The notes beneath the pieces are model-generated. The model worked only from the letters and a program-made list of their open reading frames with translations, was not told where the DNA came from and did not search any database. The position numbers and the translations under genes are program-made. A DNA stretch of 64,000 nt from an uncultured Selenomonadales bacterium (GTDB taxonomy: Bacteria > Bacillota > Negativicutes > Selenomonadales > Selenomonadaceae). Each line of letters begins with the position of its first letter. The stretch's first letter is position 1. The DNA is taken from the NCBI GenBank assembly GCA_937910665.1, contig CALEPR010000154.1, forward strand, positions 8,642-72,641. Direction: 5' to 3'. This document shows, piece by piece, positions 48,194-55,980 of the stretch.

Positions 48194-49573
48194 TCATCTC
48201 CAGTAACTTGTGTGCGGCGTGAAAATCGGCGGTGCAGAAATATTTTTTCCGCTCGACGAAAACGCCAAAACTAAAGCGTCCGCCCTGTCAGGTGAACGCC
48301 CTACTCGTTTTTTATAAGTTTTTTTATCTTCAAGTATCAGCTGGTCACGAGAATTTAAAAGATATTTTCTCGTTGAAAGTTGCGCCGTCAACTCATCATC
48401 ACGCGGCAAGGAAATTTCTCCGTCAACAAATCTGTCTTTCAATCTGAACCAATTTTCTGTCGCCCAGTTTGCGTAATGTTCTTTGTCTTCCGCAGAGCCG
48501 CCGTTGTGGCAATCAATAATGCTTGCGTAAATTCTTTTTTCTCTCACGACTTCGCGAAGTCTGTCCGTCACTCCGCCGCCAACTCCGTCGTCGTCAACGT
48601 GAATAAAAACTTTTTGTAAATTTTTTTCAGTCATAATTTTTTCCGTGACGTGAATAACTCTGCCGACCGTTGTCATCGTGTCCGTTTTCGTGTAGTGAAA
48701 AATTTCTAAAACTTTATTTCCGATTCTCGGCAAAATAACTGTTTCGTCATTTCCGAAACGTGCAACATCAACGCCGATATGAAATTCGCCGACTTCTTCA
48801 ACTTCTCTCATAGTCGCCGCCTCAACAAGTTCAAGAGCGATAAGCCCGTCCGATTCCGCCTTTGGAAATTCGCCCAGTACGCGTACTCGCACAACGTCAG
48901 AATCTTCGCCGTATTGCCTGATAAGTCGATTGCAGTAATTATCAGAAACTCTCGCCGCGCCCGAACTGGAAACTTTCATCGTGTAGTACAATTCGCGGTC
49001 TTCGAAAAATGCTCGCTTAAAAAATCCGCTGTTTTTTGTCGGATTGCCACAAATTAAAAGTTTCGCGTCCGATGTAGTTAATGCTCCTTCGATTGCCTCG
49101 AAGACTGCGTCCGGAATACCGCTTGCCTCGTCCAAAACGAAAAGCAGGTGTTCTTCGTGAAAACCTGCCATATTTTCAGGCTTGCTTGCCGTTCTCGCCG
49201 TTGCGAACCAACGCTCCGGCATTGCCTTGAAATAAATTTGTGTGCGTTGCCATTCAAATAACTCATTCAACACAGGCGACCGTTTCATCCACTTTGAAAT
49301 TTCGGGCCATAAGATATTATAAAGCTGAATTTGCGTCGGAGCGGTTGCCGGTACTTTTGGCGTCGGACGAGAAAATAAAAACCACAAAATCGACCAACTT
49401 TCCAGCGCGGTTTTTCCTACGCCGTGACCTGAACGGATTGCGACGCGAGAATATTTTGCAAGTGCGTCGAGTGCCTCTGCTTGCCAAGTATCAGGCTCTG
49501 CGCCGAGAATATCTTTGACGAACAAACACGGATTGTTGCAATAAGCCGCCAAGCCGCGACGGATTTCATTCAT
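48194..49573 (-). CDS. terL: Terminase large subunit
   Basis: This 459-aa packaging motor has Walker A GHGVGKT (49-55), Walker B LLFVLDEASG (about 143-152), the coupling C motif LLICGNPT, and a RNase H-like nuclease with GVDVARFGNDET, HVDDDGVGGG and SPDRADALVLA. All acidic catalytic residues are present. It overlaps the small-subunit gene by 8 bp and is followed by the portal. It cuts and pumps DNA into the capsid. Confidence 0.95.
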   Translation of the reverse strand: MNEIRRGLAAYCNNPCLFVKDILGAEPDTWQAEALDALAKYSRVAIRSGHGVGKTALESWSILWFLFSRPTPKVPATAPTQIQLYNILWPEISKWMKRSPVLNELFEWQRTQIYFKAMPERWFATARTASKPENMAGFHEEHLLFVLDEASGIPDAVFEAIEGALTTSDAKLLICGNPTKNSGFFKRAFFEDRELYYTMKVSSSGAARVSDNYCNRLIRQYGEDSDVVRVRVLGEFPKAESDGLIALELVEAATMREVEEVGEFHIGVDVARFGNDETVILPRIGNKVLEIFHYTKTDTMTTVGRVIHVTEKIMTEKNLQKVFIHVDDDGVGGGVTDRLREVVREKRIYASIIDCHNGGSAEDKEHYANWATENWFRLKDRFVDGEISLPRDDELTAQLSTRKYLLNSRDQLILEDKKTYKKRVGRSPDRADALVLAFSSSGKNISAPPIFTPHTSYWR

Positions 49574-50024
49574 CTTTGCGCTCCCATACGCTGGTCAAAG
49601 TATCTATCAAAAGTTGTGCGGCATCGACTTTGACTTCGGTTTTCTCGGTGAATAATCCGTGAACTTTTGCAAGCATTTCTGCCGCCTTCAAGCGGTCTTT
49701 TATGTAAGGCGGTTTATCTAAAAGCTCCGTGTGAAAAATTCCGTTGCCCGTGCCTATCTGTGTTGGTATGGATTCAACGACTTCGCCACGCATTACCGCC
49801 GTCAAATATTCGAGAACTTCTTTGTCTTTGGCAATGCGCTCCGATTCAAGTTGCTTTAATCGTGCGTCAATAGCGTTTTTTATGTTAGCATTTGTCAACA
49901 ACCGGCTTGCAACCTGCCGCGCTGATTTTTCCTCATAACCTGCGAGACGCGCCGCCTCGCTTGCGTTGCCTGTCTGGATATAAAAGTCGACAAATCTTTT
50001 TTGCTTTTCAGTGAGGTTTTCCAC
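49566..50024 (-). CDS. terS: Terminase small subunit (Terminase_2-like)
   Basis: GTG 50024 lies 8 nt after AAGGAG; the in-frame GTG at 50033 overlaps that SD. The 152-aa product starts MENLTEKQKRFVDFYIQTGNASEAARLAGYEE-like (here ENLTEKQKRFVDFYI, then SARQVASRLLTNANI), the classic Terminase_2 helix-turn-helix. A coiled oligomerisation region and VWERKD tail follow. It recognises pac/cos DNA and recruits the large subunit. Confidence 0.9.
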   Translation of the reverse strand: MENLTEKQKRFVDFYIQTGNASEAARLAGYEEKSARQVASRLLTNANIKNAIDARLKQLESERIAKDKEVLEYLTAVMRGEVVESIPTQIGTGNGIFHTELLDKPPYIKDRLKAAEMLAKVHGLFTEKTEVKVDAAQLLIDTLTSVWERKDE

Positions 50025-50029
50025 GCGTC

Positions 50030-50521
50030 TCACTCCTTTCGGTCAGCCCAAATTTTTGTCAAAGTTTCCACAAAAATATTTTCTGAAGAAATTTTTTCAG
50101 AAGGCTTTTGTAAATTTAATTCTCGTGCCGTGCGCTCAATTTCAACGCCAATATTTATTGCATTGACGATTGACGGTAGAGATTTTATCGAAACATTTTC
50201 GAAGTCGATATTTTGAATTGCTTTTGCGGCTTTTGCCTGTAGCATTTTTCCGAGATTTATTTGCACTTCAAGCATTTTTGAATATTCTTCAGCCGCTTTT
50301 TCAGCCGCCTTTTCCGAAATAAATTTGTCCCAAGCGTCCGCTCGATTCTGCCAAAAATAATTTTTCGACCATCGCCGGATTAAATCGTAACTTTTCCGTA
50401 ACTTTTCCGCTACTTTCGCCAGCGTTCTTCCTGCGCCCAAGTCGCGATAAATGCAAAATGCTTGAAATGCTTTGTTCGATTCATTTTCCTGCCGCTCCCA
50501 TAAATTTTTTTCTGTCGACAT
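50030..50521 (-). CDS. Second terminase-small-subunit-like protein (163 aa)
   Basis: An N-terminal homeodomain-like part (AFQAFCIYRDLGAGRTLAKVA, DLIRRWSKNYFWQNRADAWDKFI) is followed by a long helix and the ending TLTKIWADRKE. That resembles the end of the true small subunit (TLTSVWERKD). The R-W-S-x-x-x-x-W-x-x-R-x-x-A-W pattern is known from phage DNA-binding proteins near terS. It probably cooperates in packaging-site recognition. Confidence 0.72.
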   Translation of the reverse strand: MSTEKNLWERQENESNKAFQAFCIYRDLGAGRTLAKVAEKLRKSYDLIRRWSKNYFWQNRADAWDKFISEKAAEKAAEEYSKMLEVQINLGKMLQAKAAKAIQNIDFENVSIKSLPSIVNAINIGVEIERTARELNLQKPSEKISSENIFVETLTKIWADRKE

Positions 50522-50535
50522 AAAAATCGCTCCAA

Positions 50536-50558
50536 TAAAAAAAGCCGCTCATCGCGGC
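50536..50558 (-). terminator. Hairpin and T8 upstream of the second terS-like gene
   Basis: On the minus strand GCCGC-gatga-GCGGC (50544-50558) is followed by T8, only 15-22 bp before the ATG at 50521. Confidence 0.7.
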
Positions 50559-50602
50559 AAAATTTCAATTTGAAAGCGAAAATTTTCTGTCGGTAAAAAA
50601 TT

Positions 50603-51073
50603 TTATTCGTCGGAAAATTCGCCGTCAAAATCTCCTGTATCGCTAAACTTCATAGCCTCTTCCAAAATTTTTAAATCAAAATGAAATTTCTCGTACGCGT
50701 CTCGGAGTACGCCGTAATAATAATTTGTCGGCAAGCCGAGTTTCCTGTCCTCGTGCATTATGTAAACAATGCCGGTTAAAACTTCGCCGTCAGCCGTTTC
50801 GACTTCGATTTCAGTTTTGTAATAAAAAGTCGGACAACCTTCATAACGGTCAAGATTTCTTTCGTCTCGCGCCGATATTTTCCACAGCAGGACAGGCACT
50901 TCGCAATTTTCTTCACGCTCGATTGTCGCGTAATTGCCGGACAAACTGCCTTTGAACATCAGCCGCCAATCTTTTAATTTTCCTGTACCGATGAGTTTTG
51001 CGTCCGGACAGCGAAACGCCATTTGCTCTTCGCTCATATTTGAGCCGTACGCGATGTAAATTTTTCTTTTCAT
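50603..51073 (-). CDS. Gamma-glutamylcyclotransferase-like protein (AIG2/GGCT fold)
   Basis: The 156-aa sequence opens MKRKIYIAYGSNMSEEQMAFR with the Y-G-S-N-(L/M) substrate loop, then FKGSLSGNYATIEREEN, VPVLLWKISARDERNLDRYEG (catalytic Glu in the D-E-x-x-L-D-x-Y-E-G helix) and YYKTEIEVE. GGCT-fold enzymes cleave gamma-glutamyl amides to 5-oxoproline. It is next to an amidoligase, the enzyme type that makes such bonds, so they may act on the same modification. Confidence 0.88.
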   Translation of the reverse strand: MKRKIYIAYGSNMSEEQMAFRCPDAKLIGTGKLKDWRLMFKGSLSGNYATIEREENCEVPVLLWKISARDERNLDRYEGCPTFYYKTEIEVETADGEVLTGIVYIMHEDRKLGLPTNYYYGVLRDAYEKFHFDLKILEEAMKFSDTGDFDGEFSDE

Positions 51074-51098
51074 AAAAATCAGCCTCCTACTGCCAAAA

Positions 51099-51117
51099 GC
51101 GGCTTTCGCCGCCTGTT
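51099..51117 (-). terminator. Hairpin upstream of the GGCT gene
   Basis: GCGGC-tttc-GCCGC (51099-51112) is a perfect stem. A short T run (TTTTGG) follows on the minus strand. It stands between the amidoligase stop and the GGCT start. Confidence 0.55.
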
Positions 51118-51137
51118 TGGTTAATTCGGTTTATTTT

Positions 51138-52061
51138 TTATGCCGCTTCGCTGTTCCGCCACGCGCTGTTGCCTTCGAGGTTTTTCAAAAGGTGATGGCG
51201 GCAAGTTTTAAATTCGTCGCCGTTAAGTTTCAATCGAAGCATCCAGCATCTGAAGGTATATTTTTCGTTGTCGCTGACTGTCGGGCGGTAAATCGCTTTT
51301 TTCGTGGTTTTCGCTTGGTGCGTCAAGGCAAGGCAAAATTGAATCGCCGCTTTGACTTCGCCCGCGTGGAGCGTGCTGTTGAAAACTCTGAACTCGATTG
51401 TCTTTTTCGTGAACAAGGCGTGAAGGTTGCAAATCGTGTAGCGGCTGGAATCGTAATGTCCGTGACCGCGAACCGCTCTGCTCTCCGGCTCATTGTACCA
51501 AATTGCCGCCAGCTGTGCCATCGTCTCAGGTTTCTTTTCGTTGAGTTCTTTCAAAAAACGCTGGCTCGTTTTTTTGCAATATTGTACAAGCCTGTTTTCG
51601 TGAACTTTCAAGGCGTGAATCAAAAGGTCTTCTTTGCTCGCAAGATTGTTGACCAAGTTTTTGATTGTCTGCGGCGTGAAGTCTTTCGCGCCAATATGGA
51701 TGTGCATTCCACAGCTCGGATTTACCAACGCTCCGGCTTTGCGAATCTCGCGGACAATCTCCTGCAAGGTTTCAATGTCGCTGTAATTCAGAATCGGCGT
51801 AACCAATTCGACCTTGTACTCGTAACCTTCGCTGTTGGTGAGCGTGTCGATGTAGCCGCGCTCAAGTTTCATCTGCGCTTTGATGCTCGAATCGTACATC
51901 AGCTTCCAAATTCTGCCGCCGTTGTCTTTGACTTCGTAAGCGTCGTAATTTCCGCCGACGTAAACCGCCGTTGCGCCAAAGTGCTTTGCGACCGTCTCTG
52001 CCGCCGCCTTGCGCGTCAACCCTGTCATTTCGATTTCCACTCCGATTGTCTGATTTTTCAT
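51138..52061 (-). CDS. Amidoligase-family enzyme (COOH-NH2 ligase, 307 aa)
   Basis: It starts MKNQTIGVEIEMTGLTRKAA (G-V-E-I-E-M is the family's first acidic motif). Next come VYVGGNYDAYEVKDNGGRIW, YKVELVTPIL, NPSCGMHIHIGA (metal/ATP-site H-x-H) and IEFRVFNSTLH, the ordered motifs of Amidoligase_2 (GCS/GS-related). It would form amide bonds between a carboxylate and an amine, possibly a peptide or lipid modification. The last 45 residues (KYTFRCWMLRLKLNGDEF onward) are shared with the next gene. It has its own promoter element at 52104-52138. Confidence 0.88.
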   Translation of the reverse strand: MKNQTIGVEIEMTGLTRKAAAETVAKHFGATAVYVGGNYDAYEVKDNGGRIWKLMYDSSIKAQMKLERGYIDTLTNSEGYEYKVELVTPILNYSDIETLQEIVREIRKAGALVNPSCGMHIHIGAKDFTPQTIKNLVNNLASKEDLLIHALKVHENRLVQYCKKTSQRFLKELNEKKPETMAQLAAIWYNEPESRAVRGHGHYDSSRYTICNLHALFTKKTIEFRVFNSTLHAGEVKAAIQFCLALTHQAKTTKKAIYRPTVSDNEKYTFRCWMLRLKLNGDEFKTCRHHLLKNLEGNSAWRNSEAA

Positions 52062-52103
52062 TTTGATTTGCTCCTTTCGCTTGCCGCGTGTGTTTTATCG
52101 TGT

Positions 52104-52138
52104 GTATATATCACTCTAAAGCACATTTATATCAAGTC
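52104..52138 (-). promoter_or_regulatory. Twin promoter element 1 (amidoligase)
   Basis: On the minus strand GACTTGATAT ... AGAGTGATATATAC spans 35 bp. It matches element 2 (52950-52984) at 9 of the first 10 and all 14 last bases with equal spacing. TTGATA can serve as -35 and TGA-TATATA as an extended -10. The start codon lies 43 bp past the end of the element. Confidence 0.65.
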
Positions 52139-52184
52139 GAAAGGAGCAAGTATCTTTGTATACAATTTTCAAAAAGTGGCGCGG

Positions 52185-52907
52185 TTACGCCGTTTTCAAT
52201 GTCTCCATTCGGCGGTGTCCGCTCCTGAAAGCACAATTTCCGGCAAGTTTTTCAAGAAGAATTTTTCGACTGGTTTTAAATTCCGAACCAATCATTCCAA
52301 TCCTCAAAAGAAAACAGCGGAAGGCATACCGCTCATTTTCAACTTCGCGCTCTTTTGCCGTCACGCGCTTTTGTTTTTTCGCAAGCTCGCCAACCTTGCA
52401 AATAAAATCGCTGTAGGCTTGAAATTCGTCCGCACTCGGCGCGTTGCTGAACCAGTTAAACTTCAGTTCGTTTTCCGAAACTTCAAAATCGACGTTGTCA
52501 ATTCCGATTGCCGATTTTATCAAATTCGCTTTGCTTGCCAAAATTGCTTTGAAATTATTTATCGCGGTTTCCGTGAAAATTTTTTTCGGCAAGCTGATTG
52601 TAAAGTTTTCTTCGGAGTTTTCTTGCACAGGCTCGAAGGTCAAACGCTGGAAAAATCCTTCGCCGGTGATTATCGGCTTAACTTTGTTTTGAATTTCGCC
52701 GTCAAACCACTCGATTTTGTCAACCTTGCCGTAGTGATTCGCAAAAATGAACCAACCTGCGACCGTAACGTCTGCAACAATTTTTTCGTTCAGTTCGCCA
52801 TTGAGAACGCCGAGAACCAAATTTTTAACGTCCGCGACTTTTTTGCGTTTGCCGTCGATGTAGAAAATCGTCTTGCCGTTTTGAGCTTGCTTTACCGTGA
52901 TTGTCAT
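52185..52907 (-). CDS. Amidoligase-partner protein sharing its C-terminus (240 aa)
   Basis: ATG 52907 follows AAGGAG; upstream codons lack an SD. Residues 1-80 (MTITVKQAQNGKTIFYIDG and WFIFANHYGKVDKIEWFDG) form a small beta domain. The middle has PKKIFTETAINNFKAIL. The end ERYAFRCFLLRIGMIGSEFK and TSRKILLEKLAGNCAFR aligns with the amidoligase end at about 20 of 38 positions. The shared tail suggests joint binding to one partner or that both are substrates for it. No known enzyme motif. It reads from twin promoter element 2. Confidence 0.65.
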   Translation of the reverse strand: MTITVKQAQNGKTIFYIDGKRKKVADVKNLVLGVLNGELNEKIVADVTVAGWFIFANHYGKVDKIEWFDGEIQNKVKPIITGEGFFQRLTFEPVQENSEENFTISLPKKIFTETAINNFKAILASKANLIKSAIGIDNVDFEVSENELKFNWFSNAPSADEFQAYSDFICKVGELAKKQKRVTAKEREVENERYAFRCFLLRIGMIGSEFKTSRKILLEKLAGNCAFRSGHRRMETLKTA

Positions 52908-52949
52908 TTTTGTTATCTCCTTCAATTTTGTGAATTTCCTTTCGGTAGC

Positions 52950-52984
52950 GTATATATCACTCTTTTCGGAGATAATAGCAAGTC
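52950..52984 (-). promoter_or_regulatory. Twin promoter element 2 (amidoligase partner)
   Basis: GACTTGCTAT ... AGAGTGATATATAC on the minus strand, the same 35-bp layout as element 1, with TTGCTA and TGA-TATATA. It lies 43 bp before the ATG at 52907, an identical distance to element 1 and its gene. Confidence 0.65.
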
Positions 52985-52990
52985 TTTTTT

Positions 52991-54238
52991 TCACATTTTC
53001 AAAATTTTTTCGTAAGAAATTTTTTCGCCGTCACGCTCAACAAAAATATTTTCGTAATTGCCGACGGTCGCCGCATATCTTTCGACAGCAACGTCAATAA
53101 ATTTTGGCTCAAGCTCAATTCCGAAACAAATTCTGCCGAGTTGTTCACAAGCTATGAGTGTTGACGCACTGCCTAAAAATCCGTCCAGCACTAAACAGTT
53201 TCGATTCGTGCTTTGCCGAATTAAATACGCGATTAGCGGAACAGGTTTGCTTGACGGATGTCCGCAGCCTTCAGTTTGAGAATTTTTTATTCGGTCGAAC
53301 TCGAACACAGTTGTTTGTTTTTGGTCTCCGAACCATCGGTGAGTACCGTCACGTTTCCAGCCGTAAATTATCGGCTCGTGAATATATTTCCAATCCGTTC
53401 GCGTCAAAACGAGTTGATTTTTCTTCCAAACAAGACCTGCGCCGACTTTAAATCCTGCGTCCTCGTATGCGTCGTGAAAAATTCTCGCCTTCGCCGTCGC
53501 ATAAAAAACATAAATTGACGCGTCTTTCGCCATTGCCGAATGAAAATTTTTGAAAGCCGACATCAAAAATTTGTAGCCGTCCGCATCGTTCAAATCGTCG
53601 TTTGAGATTTTTCCTGACGTACTTTCGAGATTTACGAAATATGGCGGATCTGTGCAAACCAGATTTATTTTTTTATCGCCGAGAAGTTTTTGATAAGTTT
53701 CCGGCAAAGTTGAATCGCCACAAATAATTTTGTGCTTGCCGAGCGTCCAAACGTCGCCGAATTTTGAAATGCACGGCTTTTTCAGCTCTTCCTCAATATC
53801 AAAATTATCTTCCTCGACTTCAGTATCGTCGTCGTCGAAAAAATTTTCGATTTCAAGGTCGTCGAAGCCGGTGAACGAAATGTCGAAATTCAATTCCTTG
53901 AGTTCCTCGAGCTCGATTTTCAAAAGTTCCTCGTCCCAGCCCGCGTCAAGTGCAAGTCGATTGTCGGCAAGGATGTACGCTTTTTTCTGCGCTTCGGTCA
54001 AGCCGTCAACGAAAACGCAAGGCACTTCGGAAATATTTTCTGCCTTCGCCGCCATTACTCGCCCGTGTCCTGCGATTATTCCGAAGTTCCTGTCTATCAA
54101 AATCGGATTGATAAAGCCGAATTCTCGGAGCGATGAACGCAATTTATTTATTTGTTCCGGCGAATGTGTCCGCGCATTGTTCGCGTATGGCACAAGTTTT
54201 TCAATCGCCACGAGTTGCATTTCTTCTGTCGTTCTCAA
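52991..54238 (-). CDS. ParB-like domain fused to DNA adenine methyltransferase (415 aa)
   Basis: Residues 1-110 are a ParB/Srx-like domain (LVPYANNARTHSPEQINKLR, FGIIAGHGRVMAAKAENI). After an acidic linker, residues 165-395 form a methyltransferase with TDPPYF (196-201) and DGFLGSAST (352-360). TTG 54238 follows AGGTG. Such ParB-MTase fusions are common in phages and are thought to protect DNA from restriction or to mark it. With the coiled-coil MTase at 1649 the phage carries two modifying enzymes. Confidence 0.9.
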   Translation of the reverse strand: MRTTEEMQLVAIEKLVPYANNARTHSPEQINKLRSSLREFGFINPILIDRNFGIIAGHGRVMAAKAENISEVPCVFVDGLTEAQKKAYILADNRLALDAGWDEELLKIELEELKELNFDISFTGFDDLEIENFFDDDDTEVEEDNFDIEEELKKPCISKFGDVWTLGKHKIICGDSTLPETYQKLLGDKKINLVCTDPPYFVNLESTSGKISNDDLNDADGYKFLMSAFKNFHSAMAKDASIYVFYATAKARIFHDAYEDAGFKVGAGLVWKKNQLVLTRTDWKYIHEPIIYGWKRDGTHRWFGDQKQTTVFEFDRIKNSQTEGCGHPSSKPVPLIAYLIRQSTNRNCLVLDGFLGSASTLIACEQLGRICFGIELEPKFIDVAVERYAATVGNYENIFVERDGEKISYEKILKM

Positions 54239-54255
54239 AATTTTTCACCTGCAAA

Positions 54256-54277
54256 TAAAAAATCCGCCTTTCAGCGG
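54256..54277 (-). terminator. Hairpin and T6 upstream of the ParB-MTase gene
   Basis: On the minus strand TCCGC-tgaaag-GCGGA (54263-54278) is followed by TTTTTTATTT, directly before the AGGTG SD. Confidence 0.65.
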
Positions 54278-54292
54278 AAGAAAAATTTTTTC

Positions 54293-54847
54293 TTAGTCGT
54301 TTACGTCAAGACCGTTGTGAAGTTTTTCCGTACACAGTTTTTTCAAGTCTACTATATCACATTGACCACTGGTGACACAATATGACATCGATGTGACATG
54401 GTGGTGACATTTTTTTTTCGCTCTGTCGTGAACTCGGAAAATGTGACGCAAAGAATAATGAAATATTCGCGCAATCTCGCGAAAACTTTGTCCGACGATA
54501 TAACGGCTTATCAAAATTCTTTGCTCCGTGCCGTCAGGAAATTCTGCTTGAATTTTTTTGATGAGGAGCGGTGTTTCTTTTTCAAGCTGAATTTTCAAAT
54601 TTTCGATAATTTTTTCCGTGTCCACAATCAGCGTCGCAATCATTTCAACTCGCGAATCTTTGCTCGTTCCTTTCGGCTGTGCGTCAAGGCAAGTATAGCT
54701 GAGTTCTTTTTTGCCTTCGCGGAGTGTCACTCGCGTGGCTTGCGGCGTGATTGACTGCGCCAAATCTCTGAATCCTTGAAGTTTTTGTTCTTCGTCGGCA
54801 ATTTGTTTTTTGAGTTTCCTCACGATGTTTAATTCCTCAAACGTCAT
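54293..54847 (-). CDS. Late-regulator-like protein, DUF1492/sigma-like (184 aa)
   Basis: ATG 54847 (MTFEELNIVRKLKKQIADEE) follows AAAGGAG. The middle has a coiled helix. The C-terminal half carries QRILISRYIVGQSFREIARIFHYSLRHIFRVHDRA, the region-4 sigma-type helix-turn-helix used by phage late activators (ArpU/RinA/DUF1492 group). A His/Cys-rich tail (KKKCHHHVTSMSYCVTS) follows, coded by GTGACA-like repeats. It is placed just upstream of the late genes, so it may control packaging and structural transcription. Confidence 0.72.
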   Translation of the reverse strand: MTFEELNIVRKLKKQIADEEQKLQGFRDLAQSITPQATRVTLREGKKELSYTCLDAQPKGTSKDSRVEMIATLIVDTEKIIENLKIQLEKETPLLIKKIQAEFPDGTEQRILISRYIVGQSFREIARIFHYSLRHIFRVHDRAKKKCHHHVTSMSYCVTSGQCDIVDLKKLCTEKLHNGLDVND

Positions 54848-54862
54848 CTTCTTTCCGCTCCT

Positions 54863-54925
54863 TTGACAACGCAAACAAATATGTTAAAATCTATTTGCAC
54901 TGCTGGCGGCGGTGCGTTTTTATTT
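54863..54925 (+). ncRNA. Candidate tiny RNA unit: promoter followed at once by a terminator
   Basis: On the plus strand TTGACA (54863-54868), 16 bp, TAAAAT (54885-54890), then within 7 bases the stem GCACTGC-tggcg-GCGGTGC (54897-54915, one G-T pair) and GTTTTTATTTTG. The transcript would be about 25-30 nt, antisense to the leftward message between two genes. It could be a chance overlap with the SD region, hence low confidence. Confidence 0.35.
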
Positions 54926-54938
54926 TGTGAAAAATTTT

Positions 54939-55547
54939 TTAATCGGATTCTGTGTAAAAAATTTGCCAACCGCAGAAAAATTCGACGCGACGACCTAATT
55001 TTTTTCTGACATAATCTTCGCTGTAATTTTCTTTTTCGCAAAGAAATTTTACGCAATCTTTTTGAAGTTTGAAACGATGATGTTCTTTTTCTTTGATGAT
55101 TTTCACCGAGCAAATTCGCGGATGTTGCTTTGAATTTATTTTTCCGTGAACTTCCCAGAGCAAGCTGTTTATTCCGCGATTTACCGATTTGCCTTCAACC
55201 GACAACATAACGCATTTGCAACCGCGACAGAGCCTCGTCTGCTTGATGTATTTTGTTTTTGTATTTCTTACAACGCCGCGATTGTTAATTTCATATTTTC
55301 CGTTGACGGAAGGTATCGGCAACCAAGAAGTTTCTCTGTCTTTTTCGCGATGTTCAATCACAGCTTGACGACGCAACGATTCAGCCGTCTGTCGAATGTG
55401 ATATTTCGGAATGTAAATCTTCGGTGCTGGTCGGTCTTTGTGCTTATACGACTTGAGAATTTTGCCTGTGCGAATATTTCTGACAAAACCTTGAGAATTT
55501 ATTTCGTAGCCCGGCGCGGAAGGAATCGGCAAAAAATCATTTTTCAT
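54939..55547 (-). CDS. Tandem NUMOD4-like protein without nuclease core (202 aa)
   Basis: ATG 55547 follows AAAGGA. There are two NUMOD4-like motifs: FLPIPSAPGYEINSQG at residues 5-20 and WLPIPSVNGKYEINNRG near 75. They are followed by VRN-T. The C-terminal segment (FKLQKDCVKFLCEKENYSEDYVR, then GWQIFY) resembles the ends of the other two NUMOD4 proteins here. No HNH residues are present, so it is probably a DNA-binding remnant or regulator. Confidence 0.7.
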   Translation of the reverse strand: MKNDFLPIPSAPGYEINSQGFVRNIRTGKILKSYKHKDRPAPKIYIPKYHIRQTAESLRRQAVIEHREKDRETSWLPIPSVNGKYEINNRGVVRNTKTKYIKQTRLCRGCKCVMLSVEGKSVNRGINSLLWEVHGKINSKQHPRICSVKIIKEKEHHRFKLQKDCVKFLCEKENYSEDYVRKKLGRRVEFFCGWQIFYTESD

Positions 55548-55708
55548 TGCTTGCATTCCTTTCGAGATTTTTTCTTCCATTTTTTCTTGCGAAAATAATG
55601 CGTTTTATCCTCACGCTGTTTTTCAATCGGCTTGTCAAGATTCTCAACTTTTTTCAACGGCTTGCCGTCGATGTAAATCTGATAATTTTCGATTTTAACT
55701 TTAATCAT
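55544..55708 (-). CDS. Small basic protein (54 aa)
   Basis: ATG 55708 (MIKVKIENYQIYIDGKPLKK) follows GAGGATAA. A short beta hairpin is followed by a Lys-rich helix (HYFRKKKWKKKSRKE). It overlaps genes on both sides by a few bases, so it is translationally coupled. Probably nucleic-acid-binding; no family recognised. Confidence 0.55.
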   Translation of the reverse strand: MIKVKIENYQIYIDGKPLKKVENLDKPIEKQREDKTHYFRKKKWKKKSRKECKQ

Positions 55709-55958
55709 CGTCGTTATCCTCGCCGCTTTCAGTCTGATAAATATCGATAGTCGGTCTCCATTCTTTTTCAAAACGATTCATCATTTTGTTGAGTGCGTTC
55801 ATTGCGCGGTCTTTGGAATCGTACACGCCGAGAATTGCTTCTTTGTTTGCGAAGACGGCTTTCAAAAGAAACTGTCTGTCGTTATAGCTTTTAATCCACG
55901 CGCCGACAAAATGCGCCGAGTTAAAAAATCCTGTACCGCACTGACTGACAATCAACAT
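55701..55958 (-). CDS. Small phage protein of the MW-start family (85 aa)
   Basis: MLIVSQCGTGFFNSAHFVGA, then a beta middle (FLLKAVFANKEAILGVYDS), a helix (KDRAMNALNKMMNRFEK) and an acidic tail. The plan (start strand, -V-x-A-x-F, L-G-x-Y/F-x-S/T-x-x-x-A helix) matches the genes at 537 and 63400. SD GGAG. Function unknown. Confidence 0.6.
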   Translation of the reverse strand: MLIVSQCGTGFFNSAHFVGAWIKSYNDRQFLLKAVFANKEAILGVYDSKDRAMNALNKMMNRFEKEWRPTIDIYQTESGEDNDDD

Positions 55959-55980
55959 TTTTCATCACACTCCAGTATCC

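Noticed and set aside
51117..53015. A 632-codon open frame on the plus strand, opposite the amidoligase genes
   Set aside because: No ribosome-binding site and odd composition; the minus strand carries recognised families with good SDs, so this is an antisense shadow of codon bias.
54358..54412. Cluster of GTGACA/TGACA repeats as an iteron origin
   Set aside because: Lies inside the C-terminal codons of the 184-aa regulator and spacing is irregular; coding explains much of it.
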